A stretch of DNA of 64,000 nucleotides from Lucinisca nassula (GCA_963580285.1 OY757019.1:64376587-64440586); one strand, 5' to 3'. Shown: positions 20,531 through 30,732, numbered from the stretch's first letter. Notes: generated from the letters alone by a model not told the origin. Translations and numbers: made by a program.

Positions 20531-21504
20531 TTATTTCCTTATTTCGTTAGTTAATTTATTTCTGATATGTTTGTAATTTTCGAAGTCGTGTTTGTTGTTT
20601 GTTCTCTTATATTTGTCATACAAGCGTTTCTTTTTCCGTATTAATCGTTTTATATCATTTGAAAGCCACGAAGGATCTGACTGTCTTATTTTGATAATTT
20701 TGTTAGGTATATGCTTGTTAGCCAGCAGACATATTTTATTTGTAATATTTCCTGCATAGGTGTCAATATCATTGCTTTCGAGTGATTTCCACTCGGTTTC
20801 CTCCAGGTCATTTGAAAATGCTTCATAGTTGCCTCGGTTATATAGATAAATGTCGAAGTTGAAATCACCAGTTACAAGAATATTTCGTATATTTGTATCA
20901 AATGCCTGGCCAATAGAATCTTCAATCGACGACACAAGGCATTCGTTGAACTAGGCGGACGATAGAATGTACCGATTAATTGTTTCTTACTATTTACCAT
21001 AACTTCTATCCAGATACACTCTATATTTGGCAACTCGAGATCGTTTCGTCTGTATGAGTAGGTATTGTTTTTAACATATACGCAGATTCCGCCGTAATTT
21101 TCTCCCAATCTGTCACGCCTAAATAATTTGTAGCCTTTAAGATTCAAAACGTCATCCGAAGGTCTGTGGTCTAGCCAAGTTTCAGTAATGCATATTGCAT
21201 CAACGTTTTGAAGTTCAGCCTCAAGTAAATCTAATTTATTCACAATGCTTTGAATGTTGTAATGGACAATTGAAAATTTGTCTTTAACTATTTGGTCTTC
21301 TATGGCTGTAAAAGAGCTTTCAGAAGAGACGGAAGGAGTCAATGATGGACCAGGATTCCGTTCTATTCCTGACATGAAAAGCAGTGACATGATAATCAAA
21401 ATATCAAAATAGTTAAGAGGTTCAATGCCTTTTACCTTTGCTTGACGACTATAGTGCAACCCTATCCGCGTTCTATAAATAGCAAGTGGAATCATGTTAT
21501 ACAA
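20531..21504 (-). pseudogene. LINE-B endonuclease with N-terminal hydrophobic leader and 2A-like motif
   Basis: The frame 21504-20872 begins with a hydrophobic stretch (ILIIMSLLFM) directly before SGIERNPGP at 21372-21346. Endonuclease blocks follow: FSIVHYNIQSIVNKLDLLEA, AICITETWLDHR (catalytic Glu), LFRRDRLGENYGGICVYVKN and GTFYRPPSS. A frameshift near 20930 leads to VTGDFNFDI (20883-20857). The middle of the domain, with the DH-type block, then appears deleted, and the frame enters the linker to RT (SDPSWLSNDIKRLIRKKKRL). The missing C-terminal endonuclease block would abolish nicking. Confidence 0.75.
21346..21372 (-). other. 2A-like ribosome-skipping motif
   Basis: SGIERNPGP follows a leucine/methionine-rich stretch. 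The 2A consensus is D-V/I-E-x-N-P-G-P. Here the Asp position is Gly, and E-x-N-P-G-P is exact. 2A-like sequences at the N-terminus of LINE ORF2 are known in CR1-type elements, where they affect translation or targeting. Whether this variant skips is unknown. Confidence 0.55.
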
Positions 21505-21744
21505 TCAGTTAAATGACGAAAGAGTTTTGAAGATGCGGATAGGCGACTTCTAGTGTGAAGCTCTGTACAATAGATCGTAAAATGTAAGTAGTTTTCCCCG
21601 TGGTGCAACAGCAGCAAATTCAAAGGAACAAATATACAAGATAGACACATAAATATATACATACAATGGATAGTTACATAATGGGAAACGGAATAGGTAA
21701 ATGTGAATAGATCAAATACTATAATTGTATGCATGTCCAGTATT

Positions 21745-23028
21745 AAAGGTAGGGCCTACAGAAGTGAAGAACTAGCGCTGCCAACACTTTCTAAGGTAAT
21801 TGAAAAATGGGTAACAATAAAGTTGTCCTCATTCTTAAATTCACATTATCTTCTTCATCAGAGGCAGAGTGGTTTTAGAGAAGGCCATTCAACAGAAACA
21901 GCCATGCTTTTGATGCTTGATATTCGGTTAAAAGCCATAAATTAAGGGAAGCCTGTAGGCTGTGTAATGATTGATCTACCATGTCAAAAGAAAATGGGAT
22001 TATATAAATGTAGTAACTCGTCATTATAGTGGTTCCTATCATATTTGTCAAACAGAAAACAATCTGTTTCAATAAATGGTATAATGTCAGAAAAACAAAC
22101 TGTACCATGTGGAGTCCCACAAGGGTCAATCCTGGGTCTGTTGTTATTTTTTATTATTTATTAACGATATGCCCTTGACATTGAAGACAGCTGTTTCTGA
22201 AATAGATTTGTATGCTGATGATACTACTATTTATGACTTCCAGCAGACAAAAAGCTTCTTGAAAATAATCTTCAAACAGCACTGCAGTTGCTGCAAAACT
22301 GGTGTAAGGAAAATGGAATGGTACTCAATACAGCTAAAACAAAAGTAATGGTTATGATCAGCAGACAAAAAGGGTCACCTTAACTGATAATAGTTTAAGT
22401 CTAAAGTATGATGTCGTAGATTTGCAACTAAGTAGTAATGAAAGGGTATTAGGCGAAAATTTCGTGTGGAATACACATTTTAATTATGTCTCAAAAAAGG
22501 TATCTTCAAATTTATGGCTTCTGTCACAATAAAAAAAACTATCTATCTTTAGAACATAAACTTTTATATTATAATGCATATATAAAAACTCATTTTGACT
22601 ATTCTAGCATCATCTGTGGCAGTACATCTAATAGCAATATAAATAAGATAAATAAACTACAGCGGAGAGCGTGTAAAATTATACTAGGCAACAATTATAC
22701 TAAGTTATCAGATGCGCGAAGCCAGCTTAAAACCCTTTCGTTAGATGAATCAGTATTTTTACAGAAGGCAAAAGTTATGTATAAAATAGCTAACAATATT
22801 GCGCTAGTCTACTTAACAGACTTATTTCAAATGAGGAATGTTAATGATACTTATTCTAATTTGCGGTCGGTTGTCAACCGAAACTTCTTAATACCGAAGC
22901 CGAACAATAATTTGTTTAAAAGCAGTCTGTCCTATTCGGGAGCACTTATTTGGAACCGCATTCCATCAACATCATTGTGTTTACATAAAGTTGTTTTGTT
23001 CACTTTTGTGTACCTGGACATAATGTAA
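21745..23028 (+). pseudogene. LINE-A reverse transcriptase, remainder
   Basis: Continues the RT text after LINE-B: ALPTLSKVIEKWVTIKLSSF, HQRQSGFREGHSTETAML, then with frame breaks [12 protein letters not shown] (near 22106-22140) and DLYADDTTIYDF (YADD active site near 22207). The thumb and C-terminal region follow at 22486-23028 (FDYSSIICGSTSNSNINKIN, LQRRACKIILG, SLSYSGALIWNRIPS). The DLEKAFD-type first aspartate block reads IDLPCQKK, consistent with decay. A stop at 21943-21945 and several shifts make it non-functional. Confidence 0.8.
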
Positions 23029-23035
23029 GATATTT

Positions 23036-23849
23036 CCTAAAAAAATATGATTTAAGGCTGTTGCACTGGGTGTGGATGAGTGTTGTCTAGCTGTGGCTGA
23101 AATATCGATGGATGCGAGTGGATGTACTAACGGGAAAGTATTCGCCGGTATCAGTATTTGTTGATTTCGGGGATAACTGTTTAAAGATTGTCATTTTGGG
23201 GAGGTGAATTGCGGGTTTTGCGTCGGAAATTTCGTTTTACGGCGACGCGTAAGTGAAGCCGTAAAACGTAAAGTTCGACTGTGGGACCAGGGATTTGCCT
23301 CCCCAAGTGACGGTTTTCAATACAGTTATCCCCATTTCAATGCACTTTTTTGGTTGTACTTCTTTGTACAAAGCGGTTAGCGCTGTGAGCTGCTTAAAAC
23401 CGAGCGTCAGCCAATGAAAAGCGACGTTACACCACGACGTCGGGTTCCTACATATTATTGCATAAATATCTATGCGCATGGCTGTTTGAAGCCATTGTCA
23501 AATGGACCGCAAGCCGTGCTCAAACAGCAAACACCATGTTCAAATCATGAAATTCGCGTGCTGTTTGAACATGGATTTTGAGCTTTTGATATCACAAGAC
23601 GGGCCTTGCTTTGTTTACGTTTCATTGAGCGGCGTAACGTTATCGCCCTGAACGTAGCGTTTTAGGGTTCTATGATGACGTCAGAGGGTTATTTCATGAC
23701 AACGTCATTGTAAACAACATTCTGAACTGGCCGCCATTTTGGTTTGTCTGTCGCATTTGAAGAGTTTATTTGGAATTTATATGGAGATTTAGTGCGTTTG
23801 CGTCTAAATTTGCGGTCGGATTCGTAAGTTATGCAAGAACAACGATCAT
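23036..23849. other. No gene recognised
   Basis: A less repetitive stretch. CTGTTTGAACATGG (near 23560) and CCATGTTCAAA (near 23534) form a short imperfect inverted repeat. No coding or known repeat signature was found. Confidence 0.4.
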
Positions 23850-24170
23850 CCATGTGGATTAGGATTGAAGTTTAACGCCCCCCATTAACATTGTAAAGGT
23901 CATTTTTGCGACGTTGCTTCCAATGTGTGGGATTCTTACACGAAATAGAGATGAAATGACATCTCAAGCCCCGTCGCCAAATGAAACCATTAAGGTGTAT
24001 GCATGAATAAACGGTCCTACTCGCACATCTTCACCTGGGCAGGCTTAGAAACTCTGGGCGATTTGCCGGTGACCATGAGCAGTCGGTTTTGGCTCTACCT
24101 GGGGGCATCATGCAGCCAAATCTATTTCTTTAAGCCCTGATGGGAAAGGGGGCCTCAGGTATCAGTGTTG
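23850..24170 (-). mobile_element. SINE (CAAA-tailed family), diverged
   Basis: Reversed copy: GAAGTTTAACGCCCCCCATTAAC, GACGTTGCTTCCAAT.TGTGGGA, GATGAAATGACATCTCAAGCCCC and GGGGGCATCATGCAGCC match the family in order, with more changes than the copies at 18114 or 61915. Confidence 0.65.
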
Positions 24171-24330
24171 TAGCCCTTTTATTGTAAAGCGATAAATGTT
24201 TTGTTATTTCTGTGTGTTAGCAGGTTTCAAAGCTCCAAATTTTGATTTTACACTTGTAAACAAAGTTTCGCGCAACGTTATTGCCGTACGACATCATCCA
24301 ATTTATCGTCATGAAACGAATGCATCGGTA
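24171..24330. other. Unclassified flank of the LTR element
   Basis: No repeat or coding signature was recognised. It ends in the GTAGT target duplication at 24331-24335. Confidence 0.35.
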
Positions 24331-24335
24331 GTAGT

Positions 24336-24524
24336 TGTTTTGTGTTTGTAACACATTATTAGAGAAGAACCAAGCTGGTTTCTTAACTTTATTTGTCTAC
24401 AAGAACTACTGAACATATAATAGAATATCATGCATACATTATCAGATGCTAACAAGACTGACACATGTATATTAGCTAGTTGGATGAGCTTAGAGGCGGT
24501 AATGGTTTTTCCATTATCCAAACA
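24336..24524 (-). repeat. 3' LTR of the Steamer-like element
   Basis: 189 bp, TGTTTTGTGTTTGTAACACA ... TTATCCAAACA. Matches 29501-29689 with only a handful of differences (for example GTGTTTGTAAC against GTGTATGTAAC, AGTTGGATG against AGTGGGATG). Preceded by target-duplication GTAGT. Confidence 0.85.
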
Positions 24525-24534
24525 TCTCCCCCTT
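24525..24534 (-). other. Polypurine tract
   Basis: Minus-strand AAGGGGGAGA lies immediately before the 3' LTR, the position of plus-strand priming. Confidence 0.7.
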
Positions 24535-24816
24535 ATTGAAAACTTATGACTTTCATCAATGTAACGTAGATAAAGTTCTCTGACAGTTTTACTATTTCAA
24601 AGTCATGCCGTGAACACAGAAAGGTTGTAAATCCTATTCGGCTTAAAAATTCTAGTCAAACATCAAGACATTAATTGGCTATATTTATGAGTTTTGTTAG
24701 ATTAAATCGAATCGTGACTGAAATCCAAGTCTTACATGTGTTCTTGTGGTTGATAAGAATTTACAGTTTGTTCCAGTGCATAATTTTAACACCAAGTTCC
24801 CAAGAGATAATGTACA
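24535..24816. other. 3' untranslated region of the LTR element
   Basis: Between the integrase stop and the polypurine tract. No coding signature is seen. Confidence 0.5.
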
Positions 24817-26293
24817 TTAGTACCACTCAGCATACCTCTGCGGGGATTTAATCTGTCTGCCACATCGTGTTTTATTTCGATGCTGCCCTGTATCAAGTTC
24901 CTTGTCGTTATTTTGTCCCATGTTTTCCTTATTTTCTCCCATTTTTCCCTGATCATCCTGCGAGAGAATTTTCTGAAGATGAACACGGTTTCGCCTGTAG
25001 GTTCCGTCATTCGTTTTTAGCGTATATGTTCTATTTTCTGTATCACCATCAACTACTGTCCCTTCTTTTTTCCATCGCTTCTCACTGTCAAGTTTTATCC
25101 GCATTCTGTCTCCGGCAGCCAAATTTGGGAGTGGATGGGCTGCGTGTCTCCTATTGAAGAAGAATGTTTGATTTCCCTTCAATTTGTCATGATGTATTTT
25201 CACAAGGTCATGACTTGGCCACTTAGGTCTAAGTTTTTCTATAGCACACGGTACATGTATCCGGATTTGTCTACCTATCATTAGTTCCGAAGGACTATAG
25301 CTGGTAGCTACGGTCGGTGTACAAAGATAGGTTCTTAGTGCACTGTACGAATCCTTTTGTTTGAGAATGTTTTTAACGATTTTGACGCCTGCTTCTGCAG
25401 CACCATTGGCCTGCGGAAAATAAGGAGAACTATATGTTACTTTAATATTGTGTTCCTTTGCAAAGTCCTTAAAACACTTGGCTATGAACTGAGGGCCGCC
25501 ATCGCACGTGATATCTTCTAGGTCTCCCCAGCGCGAAAACATGTTTTTCATTTTGTCCACTACACGTTCACTGGTCAATGTATTCAGATATCCAATTTCT
25601 ATGTATTTAGAATATGTATCCATGACAATGAGGCACGTTTTATTGTTCAACTGGCATAAATCTGCTGCAACCTTGACCCAAGGTCCCGATGGTAATTCTG
25701 ACGGTTTCAGTGGCTCTCGACGCTTCCTGGCAAAATGTACAATTTTGCACCTTTTTAGTTAAGTCTTTATTGATTGTCGGCCACCACACGCACTGTGCTG
25801 CAAAGTCTTTACATTTTGTGAGTCCCTGGTGCGACATATGCAGTTTGTCTAAAACTTCCATGCGCTGGCTTACTGGAATAACGAGTCTATTTCTGTACAT
25901 TAACAGACCATCAACAACAGAAAGTTCATTTCGAGCGCTGATAGAATCTGACAGATTTTTTCCAGTTTCTGGCCATCCTTTTCTCGTGAGCGAGATGACC
26001 TGCTGAATTTCTGAATCATTTAGCGTAGCATCGTAGATCATTTTCAAGCGCGTGTCACTAATTGGCATATAAGCACTTACTGAATCAACATACATGTTCA
26101 CCTCATTTTCAATTTTACAGTCGATTTGCTTTAACGGCGATCTAGATAAACAATCAGATACTATCATGTCTTTTGAAGTACCTTTTGAAAACTCTGCTAT
26201 GCAATTAAATCTGCGTAACCGTAAAAGCAGCCTCTGGCATCTGATCGGTGCCCTGTCAATGTCTGTTTTATTAATTAACGGGATAAGAGGCAT
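24817..26293 (-). pseudogene. Steamer-like element: end of RNase H and integrase
   Basis: The frame opens in the RNase H tail (PLIPLINKTDIDRAPIRCQR) right after the insertion. It continues through the integrase zinc-binding HHCC module (HMSHQGLTKCKD ... CTFCQ, about 25850-25740). One frameshift near 25735 separates the core, read in 25650-24817: the first Asp lies just before it (AADLCQ), the second in ITCDGGPQF and the Glu in NGAAEAGVKIV. The catalytic triad is therefore all present. A C-terminal charged region (KMGENKENMGQNNDKELDTG) ends at 24817. The integrase would insert the element cDNA into chromosomes. The frameshift and the upstream insertion disable this copy. Confidence 0.85.
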
Positions 26294-27097
26294 CGGAACC
26301 CGAATTTTATGGTGACTTAGTATATAAATTCAGAAAAATATATAACCGCAATGACTTCAGCACCCAATTTCGTAAAATCATTCTTCGATATAAAAAGATT
26401 GGGTACAACATGGATATTATACGACAGACTGCATGCATGGTAGTTAACCCAATCACGGTTGGCAACTTTGCTTCCCTCTTTAATTGCACGCCGGTGGGTC
26501 AGGCCTCAGATTCTATGACGGCTCCAACGTAAAGGCTTATTGAAAATTAAAGAGATAATGTTGGTTGGTGCCTGATGCTCTGTCTCTGGTCAGGCTCATC
26601 GGAGTCTAACTGTTGGTTTTCTTTTGCTCCAGCATTTCAGTGGTTTCTTGCTGTCGAGTCCTCACCGTTGTCTCACCTCTGTGGTTCTTTGATTTCTGTG
26701 TTCACGGGGGTGTTGCACTGATGAGTTAGGAGGCCTTCATGCGGACTGAACAAATTATTTGTCTAAATCGCGACGGAAGTAAGGGCGAGGATTGTGGCCA
26801 CGTAAAATCGATTTAAGCCCCCCAGTGGAAATCTTCCACTGACCGTTCCAAGGCGGCTCTTCTGTGGCGATTTATTTATGTTGTTGTTTGTTACTTACTG
26901 TGTGTATCACTTGTGTCTTTTAATTTTGGATGGCCATATGGCCATTTTGTGGGAAAGTAACTGTCCATATGGCCTTCCTTTGTTTAGGTTTCCATTATGG
27001 TCTGGTCGCTTAATGTTTGTATTTCTTTCCCTTTGGTGTCTTTTATGGATGGAGTAAGTTAATTGTATCAATTCCTGATCTTTGTTTTACTTCTACT
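26292..27097 (+). mobile_element. 806-bp RT-element copy inserted in gypsy pol
   Basis: It separates the pol words TDHK (ending at 27098) and PLIPL (starting 26292) which are normally adjacent, so the insertion point is exact to within a base or two and no target duplication longer than about 1 bp is evident. Plus-strand translation of 26292-26520 gives the C-terminal RT-element block (FSTQFRKIILRYKKIGYN, RQTACMVVNPITVGNFASLF, NCTPVGQASDSM). The remaining ~570 bp is a 3' UTR with CCATATGGCCATTTTG and ends CTTTGTTTTACTTCTACTT. It is the longest copy of the family in the window. Confidence 0.8.
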
Positions 27098-28640
27098 TAT
27101 GATCCGTGATTAACTTGAATGATTCAAGGCCAATTAAATACCTAGAGAATTTTTCACATGCATAGACTAGGCTAAGACATTCCAGCTCGATTTGTGCCCA
27201 TTTTTCCTCTGATTCCGTCAACGTGCGCGATGCGAACGCGATTGGCTTAAGCGCGTTGCCTTCCTGCATGTATATTGCTGCTCCGAGTCCGACACGAGAA
27301 CTGTCTGCGCTAACTACAATGGGGCTATTTCGTTTATAAAACACCAATGTAGGGGCTTCTGTGAGCAAATGTTTGACTTTTTCAAAAGCATTATTCTGAT
27401 CAGGACCCCAATAAAAGGCTGTGTCGTCCTTAAGCAGGTCAGATATTGGGCTGATTATTGTTGATAAATTTTCTACATACCTTCCCAGGTAATTTATCAT
27501 GCCAAGAACCCTTTTGAGTTCTGTTTTGTCTTGAGGGGGGTCTAGATTTCTGATTGCTTCCACCTTCTTTGGGTTCGGTGAGATACCCGATGCGTTAATA
27601 ATATGGCCAAAGTATTCTAATTGGGTTTGTCTGAACAGACACTTGTCTTTGTTAAGTTTCAGACCTGCTTCATTTATTCTATGAAGTACAGCGGTCGTCA
27701 TTGCATTATGCTCTGTCATGTCTCGGCCATAAACAATAATGTCGTCCATGATAGCATCGACATTTTCCAAACCCTGCAGCAGCTCAGTTATTTTTTTCTG
27801 GAAGATCTCGGGCCCTAGACTAGTACCCATTGGACATCTTTGATACGCGTAACGCCCGAATGGCGTTATGAACGTAGTAAGCTTAGACGATTCTCGCCGG
27901 AGGGGCAGTTGGTGAAAACTTTGAGCGGAATCCAACTTTGTAAATACAGTCATTCCTGCTAATTTCGGCGCGATATCGTCCAAAGTTGGTAACATGTAAA
28001 GTTCACGCTTGATCGACTCATTCAATTTTTTATAATCGACGCAAATGCGTACTTTGCCGTTAGGTTTTAAAACCGGTACCATCGGTGAACACCAGTCCGT
28101 CGGCTCCGAAATTTCAGTCAAAATTCCATCGCGAACCATGTTTTCGAGCTCTTCCTTTACTTTTGGCAAAAGTGGGAAGGGTATACGCCTAGCTGTACTG
28201 ACGCTATAAGGCTGGGCATCCGCCTTAAGCTCTATTTTGACCGGCTCACAATTTATGAGTCCTGTTCGACCGAACACGGTTTCCGGGATTTCATCAATTC
28301 GCTTTACAAACTTTAACGCAGAGGATGCTCCTCGGCTGAGCAAATTAGCCTGGTCTTTGCCTGCTACTACATATATTCTAAACATAAATTTCTGCCCATT
28401 TCTGTACGTATCTGCAATAAAATACCCAAGACAATTTACATTACCCCCGGGGCTTTTCAGAATTGACAAGGCTTTTCGCAATGCCGGACGTTGCTTTAAC
28501 GTTTTATAGCATGATTCTGAAATGATTGATATATCTGCACCGCTATCAATTTTAAAAGCAATGTTTGACTTACAGATTTCAAGGTTAACGATCCATGGTT
28601 TATTTTCTGATTGATCACAATCAATTTCACACGATTCCAA
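27093..28640 (-). pseudogene. Steamer-like element: protease, RT and RNase H
   Basis: 515 open codons. Aspartic protease: FKIDSGADISIIS (DSG, near 28560-28520). RT: NGKVRICVDYKKLNESIKRE, FTKLDSAQSFHQLPL (first Asp), RCPMGTSLGPEIFQKKI and the active site DAIMDDIIVYG (IMDD, near 27760-27730). RNase H: VVSADSSRVGLGAAIYM, FASRTLTESEEKWAQIELE and LITDHK. The frame then hits a stop one codon inside the 806-bp insertion at 27093-27097. All visible catalytic motifs are intact up to that point, so this portion was probably functional until the insertion. Confidence 0.85.
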
Positions 28641-28732
28641 GAAATAAGCACTGTCATTTAATTCCTCGTTTTGAATGCTTCCCCACTGGGGTAGATACCT
28701 CAGTGGCTTCGCTGTGGATTTCTGGGTTGGTC
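28641..28732 (-). other. Gag-protease junction lacking a CCHC knuckle
   Basis: Mag-like gag proteins usually end in CCHC zinc knuckles before protease. Here gag ends at a stop after YPRVG (28733) and protease text restarts in another frame with no cysteine cluster between. This suggests a small deletion plus a frame change at the junction. Confidence 0.5.
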
Positions 28733-29359
28733 TCAGCCCACCCTGGGGTAGTGAGCGAGGTGTTGGTCCTTGCGTCGTTGTTTCGCACGTGCTTTAGTTC
28801 CCCCGACTTCGTTGACTGTCGTCGGTTGTGTTTGGTCGCGAACTTGTGATTTTACAAGTTCGGACTGTCGAGCCATTGTTGAGGCGCTTTCCAGTGTTAA
28901 GTCATCTTTCAGCTGCATTTTCTCTGACAGTTCTTTATCAAGAATTCCAATTACAATGGCATCCCTAATTCGGTCGTTTTGGGCTGTCCCAAAGTCACAA
29001 TTGTCTGATATTTCATAAAGGCTTCTTATGAACTGTTCTGCACTTTCGCCGCTTTGTTGTTTTCTTTGATTAAACTTTGCTCTTTCGTGTATTACATTTT
29101 TTCTTGGTATGAAATGTTCATCAAACTTTTTTATTACTCCATCAAAGTTTTTTGACTCGTCGGCTGTTAGTCCGAAAGATTTCATTATATTTTCTGCGTC
29201 CATTCCCATGGCATAAATTAAACTAGACACCTGGATTTCACCATTTTCTTTATTCAGCTTTGTCGCAAGTCTAAATCTTAAAAATCTATTCTTCCAGTCT
29301 TCCCACCTGTTCGGCTGGCTAAAGTCAAATTCATTCGGCGGGGTAAATTTTGATGCCAT
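28733..29359 (-). pseudogene. Steamer-like element gag (capsid), truncated at C-terminus
   Basis: 208 codons starting MASKFTPPNEFDFSQPNRW. It contains the Mag-type capsid text WEDWKNRFLRFRLATKL, NFDGVIKKFDEHFIPRKN, HERAKFNQRKQQSGESAEQF and IRDAIVIGILDKELSEKM. This forms the particle around the RNA. The usual C-terminal zinc knuckles are missing (see 28641-28732). The start codon lies 142 bases inside the 5' LTR edge, a normal leader length. Confidence 0.8.
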
Positions 29360-29484
29360 TTTTAATGTTTTTGAGTTTCACTGAGTTCTTCTAATTTTTC
29401 GCGAAATGTCATAAATTCCTTTGAATTTATTTTAATATATTCCCTTTGGAATGTTTATTTGGTTCCCTTTGGAACAAAAAATAT

Positions 29485-29500
29485 CCGACTTCTAACACCA
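29485..29500 (-). other. Primer binding site
   Basis: Minus-strand TGGTGTTAGAAGTCGG directly follows the 5' LTR. A TGG start complementary to a tRNA CCA end is expected. I cannot say which tRNA without comparison. Confidence 0.6.
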
Positions 29501-29689
29501 TGTTTTGTGTATGTAACACATTATTAGAGAAGAACCAAGCTGGTTTCTTAACTTTATTTGTCTACAAGAACTACTGAACATATAATAGAATATCATGCAT
29601 ACATTATCAGATGCTAACAAGACTGACACATGTATATTAGCTAGTGGGATGAGCTTAGAGGCGGTAATGGTTTTTGCATTATCCAAACA
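29501..29689 (-). repeat. 5' LTR of the Steamer-like element
   Basis: 189 bp, begins TGTTTTGTGTATGTAACACA on the plus strand and ends TTATCCAAACA, followed by GTAGT (29690-29694). It would carry the promoter on the minus strand. Confidence 0.85.
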
Positions 29690-29694
29690 GTAGT

Positions 29695-30085
29695 GTGTAA
29701 TATATTAAGAAAACTTGGCAATAATACGTGATATCTGCATGCCAGTTTCACATTTTTAACATTAAGTAATTGTAGCTGTGCAATAACATGATTGTATATA
29801 TTGCACATTTTCATGAATAATTTGTTGATTATGTGCGACCTTTTTTATATGGGTGAGCGAGTATTTGTATGTAACTATTATCTTTTCATGCGTCCGTCTC
29901 ATTTTTCCATCCATTTCATGTTAAAATCAATGATTGTTTAATTCTTGTATTTGCTTAAATGTCTAATATAATTCTTATGTATGTTATCACTATATATGTT
30001 TTACGAGGGCCTCAGTGAATATTGGCTATGCCAACTGAGTAACCCTCTATAAATAAAGTCTACTTACTTACTTACTTACCCTAAA
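29695..30085 (+). other. LINE 3' UTR with stem-loop and (TACT)n tail
   Basis: A stem-loop GAGGGCCTCAGT ... ACTGAGTAACCCTC at 30007-30049 is followed by TATAAATAAAGTC and a TACTTACTTACTTACTTAC tail (about 30060-30078). A 3' stem-loop plus microsatellite tail is the signature of CR1/L2-type LINE ends. No coding part is present, so this is a 5'-truncated copy or its body was displaced by the LTR element. Confidence 0.6.
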
Positions 30086-30131
30086 AGCGAACAATATTCG
30101 AGAATGACTATGACGATATGTTGTTTTATCA

Positions 30132-30167
30132 CCCACTCACATAGTGGACCTAGTATCCAGCATTGCA
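30132..30167. repeat. Left end of a 36-bp inverted repeat spanning 5.3 kb
   Basis: CACATAGTGGACCTAGTATC and flanking bases (30132-30167) are inverted at 35403-35438 with one mismatch in 36. They could be terminal inverted repeats of one DNA transposon or two separate small repeats. Confidence 0.6.
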
Positions 30168-30582
30168 AATCAAAATTTAGACCAGATGATGCGGTCCAGT
30201 CATGTCCAGCGAAAGATTCTCGGGTGATTCTGGATGGATCGAAATGTAAAAAAAAACAAAAAAAAAAAACGACAAAATACTAAAATGATGCCTTTTACAC
30301 TATGACACCTGACCAAGGTCATATATTGTATGTATAATGTATTCTCTTCTCGTAATTTGTTGTAAGTGAGGAGAATTTATGTAAAATTTGAACCTGATTA
30401 AAAGAAAAATAAAGATTAACAATAAAAAAAACCTTCTGCATTCACAGAAGAAAGGCTGTATTCTAATTGAATTAGCGCACAATCGATGCATAAAGCTGGC
30501 CCGTGTGTTCGCTGAATACATAATACAGAAGGCACATTTTTCCTTGTGTGACTTACATGTATTCTTCTTTTTTTTTCTTCAG

Positions 30583-30732
30583 CCTGGTTCCGAGCTGTGA
30601 GGTTCCTGGAAATGATGGCATTCCTTAGTAGTGTTGCTCTGGTTGGAATTGTAATAGCATACATGTTTTGTCGCCCAGAAAAGAAATACATTTCTCTCGA
30701 GTGGATTATCGTCGCCTTATGCTTTGGGATAG
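30583..30732 (+). CDS. Candidate host exon: two-helix claudin/PMP22-like membrane segment
   Basis: A pyrimidine tract (30561-30580, CTTCTTTTTTTTTCTTC) and AG at 30581-30582 precede a 150-bp open stretch that ends at a GTAACA donor (30733). Phase is consistent (2 nt, 49 codons, 1 nt). The peptide starts WFRAVRFLEMMAFLSSVALV and forms one hydrophobic helix, a short charged loop (CRPEKKY) and a second helix (EWIIVALCFGIG). WxRAvrxLE before a helix is typical of the second and third membrane spans of claudin/PMP22/EMP-type four-span proteins. The family call is tentative. No upstream W-GLW-C-C exon or downstream fourth-span exon was found in the window, so a solitary exon or chance frame remains possible. 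Confidence 0.4.

Larger units (their letters stand above)
17671..21734 (-). mobile_element. LINE-B: nearly full-length non-LTR retrotransposon
   Basis: GTCCAGTATT is present at 17661-17670 and again at 21735-21744, a perfect 10-bp target duplication. It bounds an element whose minus strand runs 5' UTR (21734-21505), ORF2-like EN and RT (21504-18560), 3' UTR and an AAATAAAATAAAG-type tail at 17672-17700. LINE-A coding sequence continues across the empty site. No ORF1 is seen, so the element is either ORF1-less or 5' truncated. A SINE sits in its 3' region (18114-18396). Confidence 0.8.
12650..23035 (+). mobile_element. LINE-A: decayed CR1/L2-like LINE split by nested insertions
   Basis: Pieces of one LINE occur in the right order on the plus strand: ORF1 (12650-13990), a linker/ORF2 start (13958-14392), endonuclease (14390-14570 and 15718-16600), RT start (17355-17670) and RT remainder (21745-23028). 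Sequence continuity across the breaks shows they are one copy. The RT text at 17641-17670 continues at 21745 once LINE-B and one copy of its 10-bp target duplication are removed. The insertions are a retrozyme-like unit, an RT-element tail, a SINE, a MITE-bearing block and LINE-B. Confidence 0.75.
24336..29689 (-). mobile_element. Steamer/Mag-like Ty3/gypsy LTR retrotransposon
   Basis: Two nearly identical 189-bp LTRs (24336-24524 and 29501-29689, TG...CA ends) enclose gag, protease, RT, RNase H and integrase on the minus strand. GTAGT at 24331-24335 and 29690-29694 is the 5-bp target duplication. A primer binding site and a polypurine tract are in place. Without the 806-bp insertion the element is about 4.55 kb. 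LTR size, total size, 5-bp duplication and gag-pol layout resemble Steamer of clams (Mag lineage). That identification is from family knowledge, not a search. Only a few LTR differences are visible, so the insertion is fairly young, yet coding frames are broken. Confidence 0.8.
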
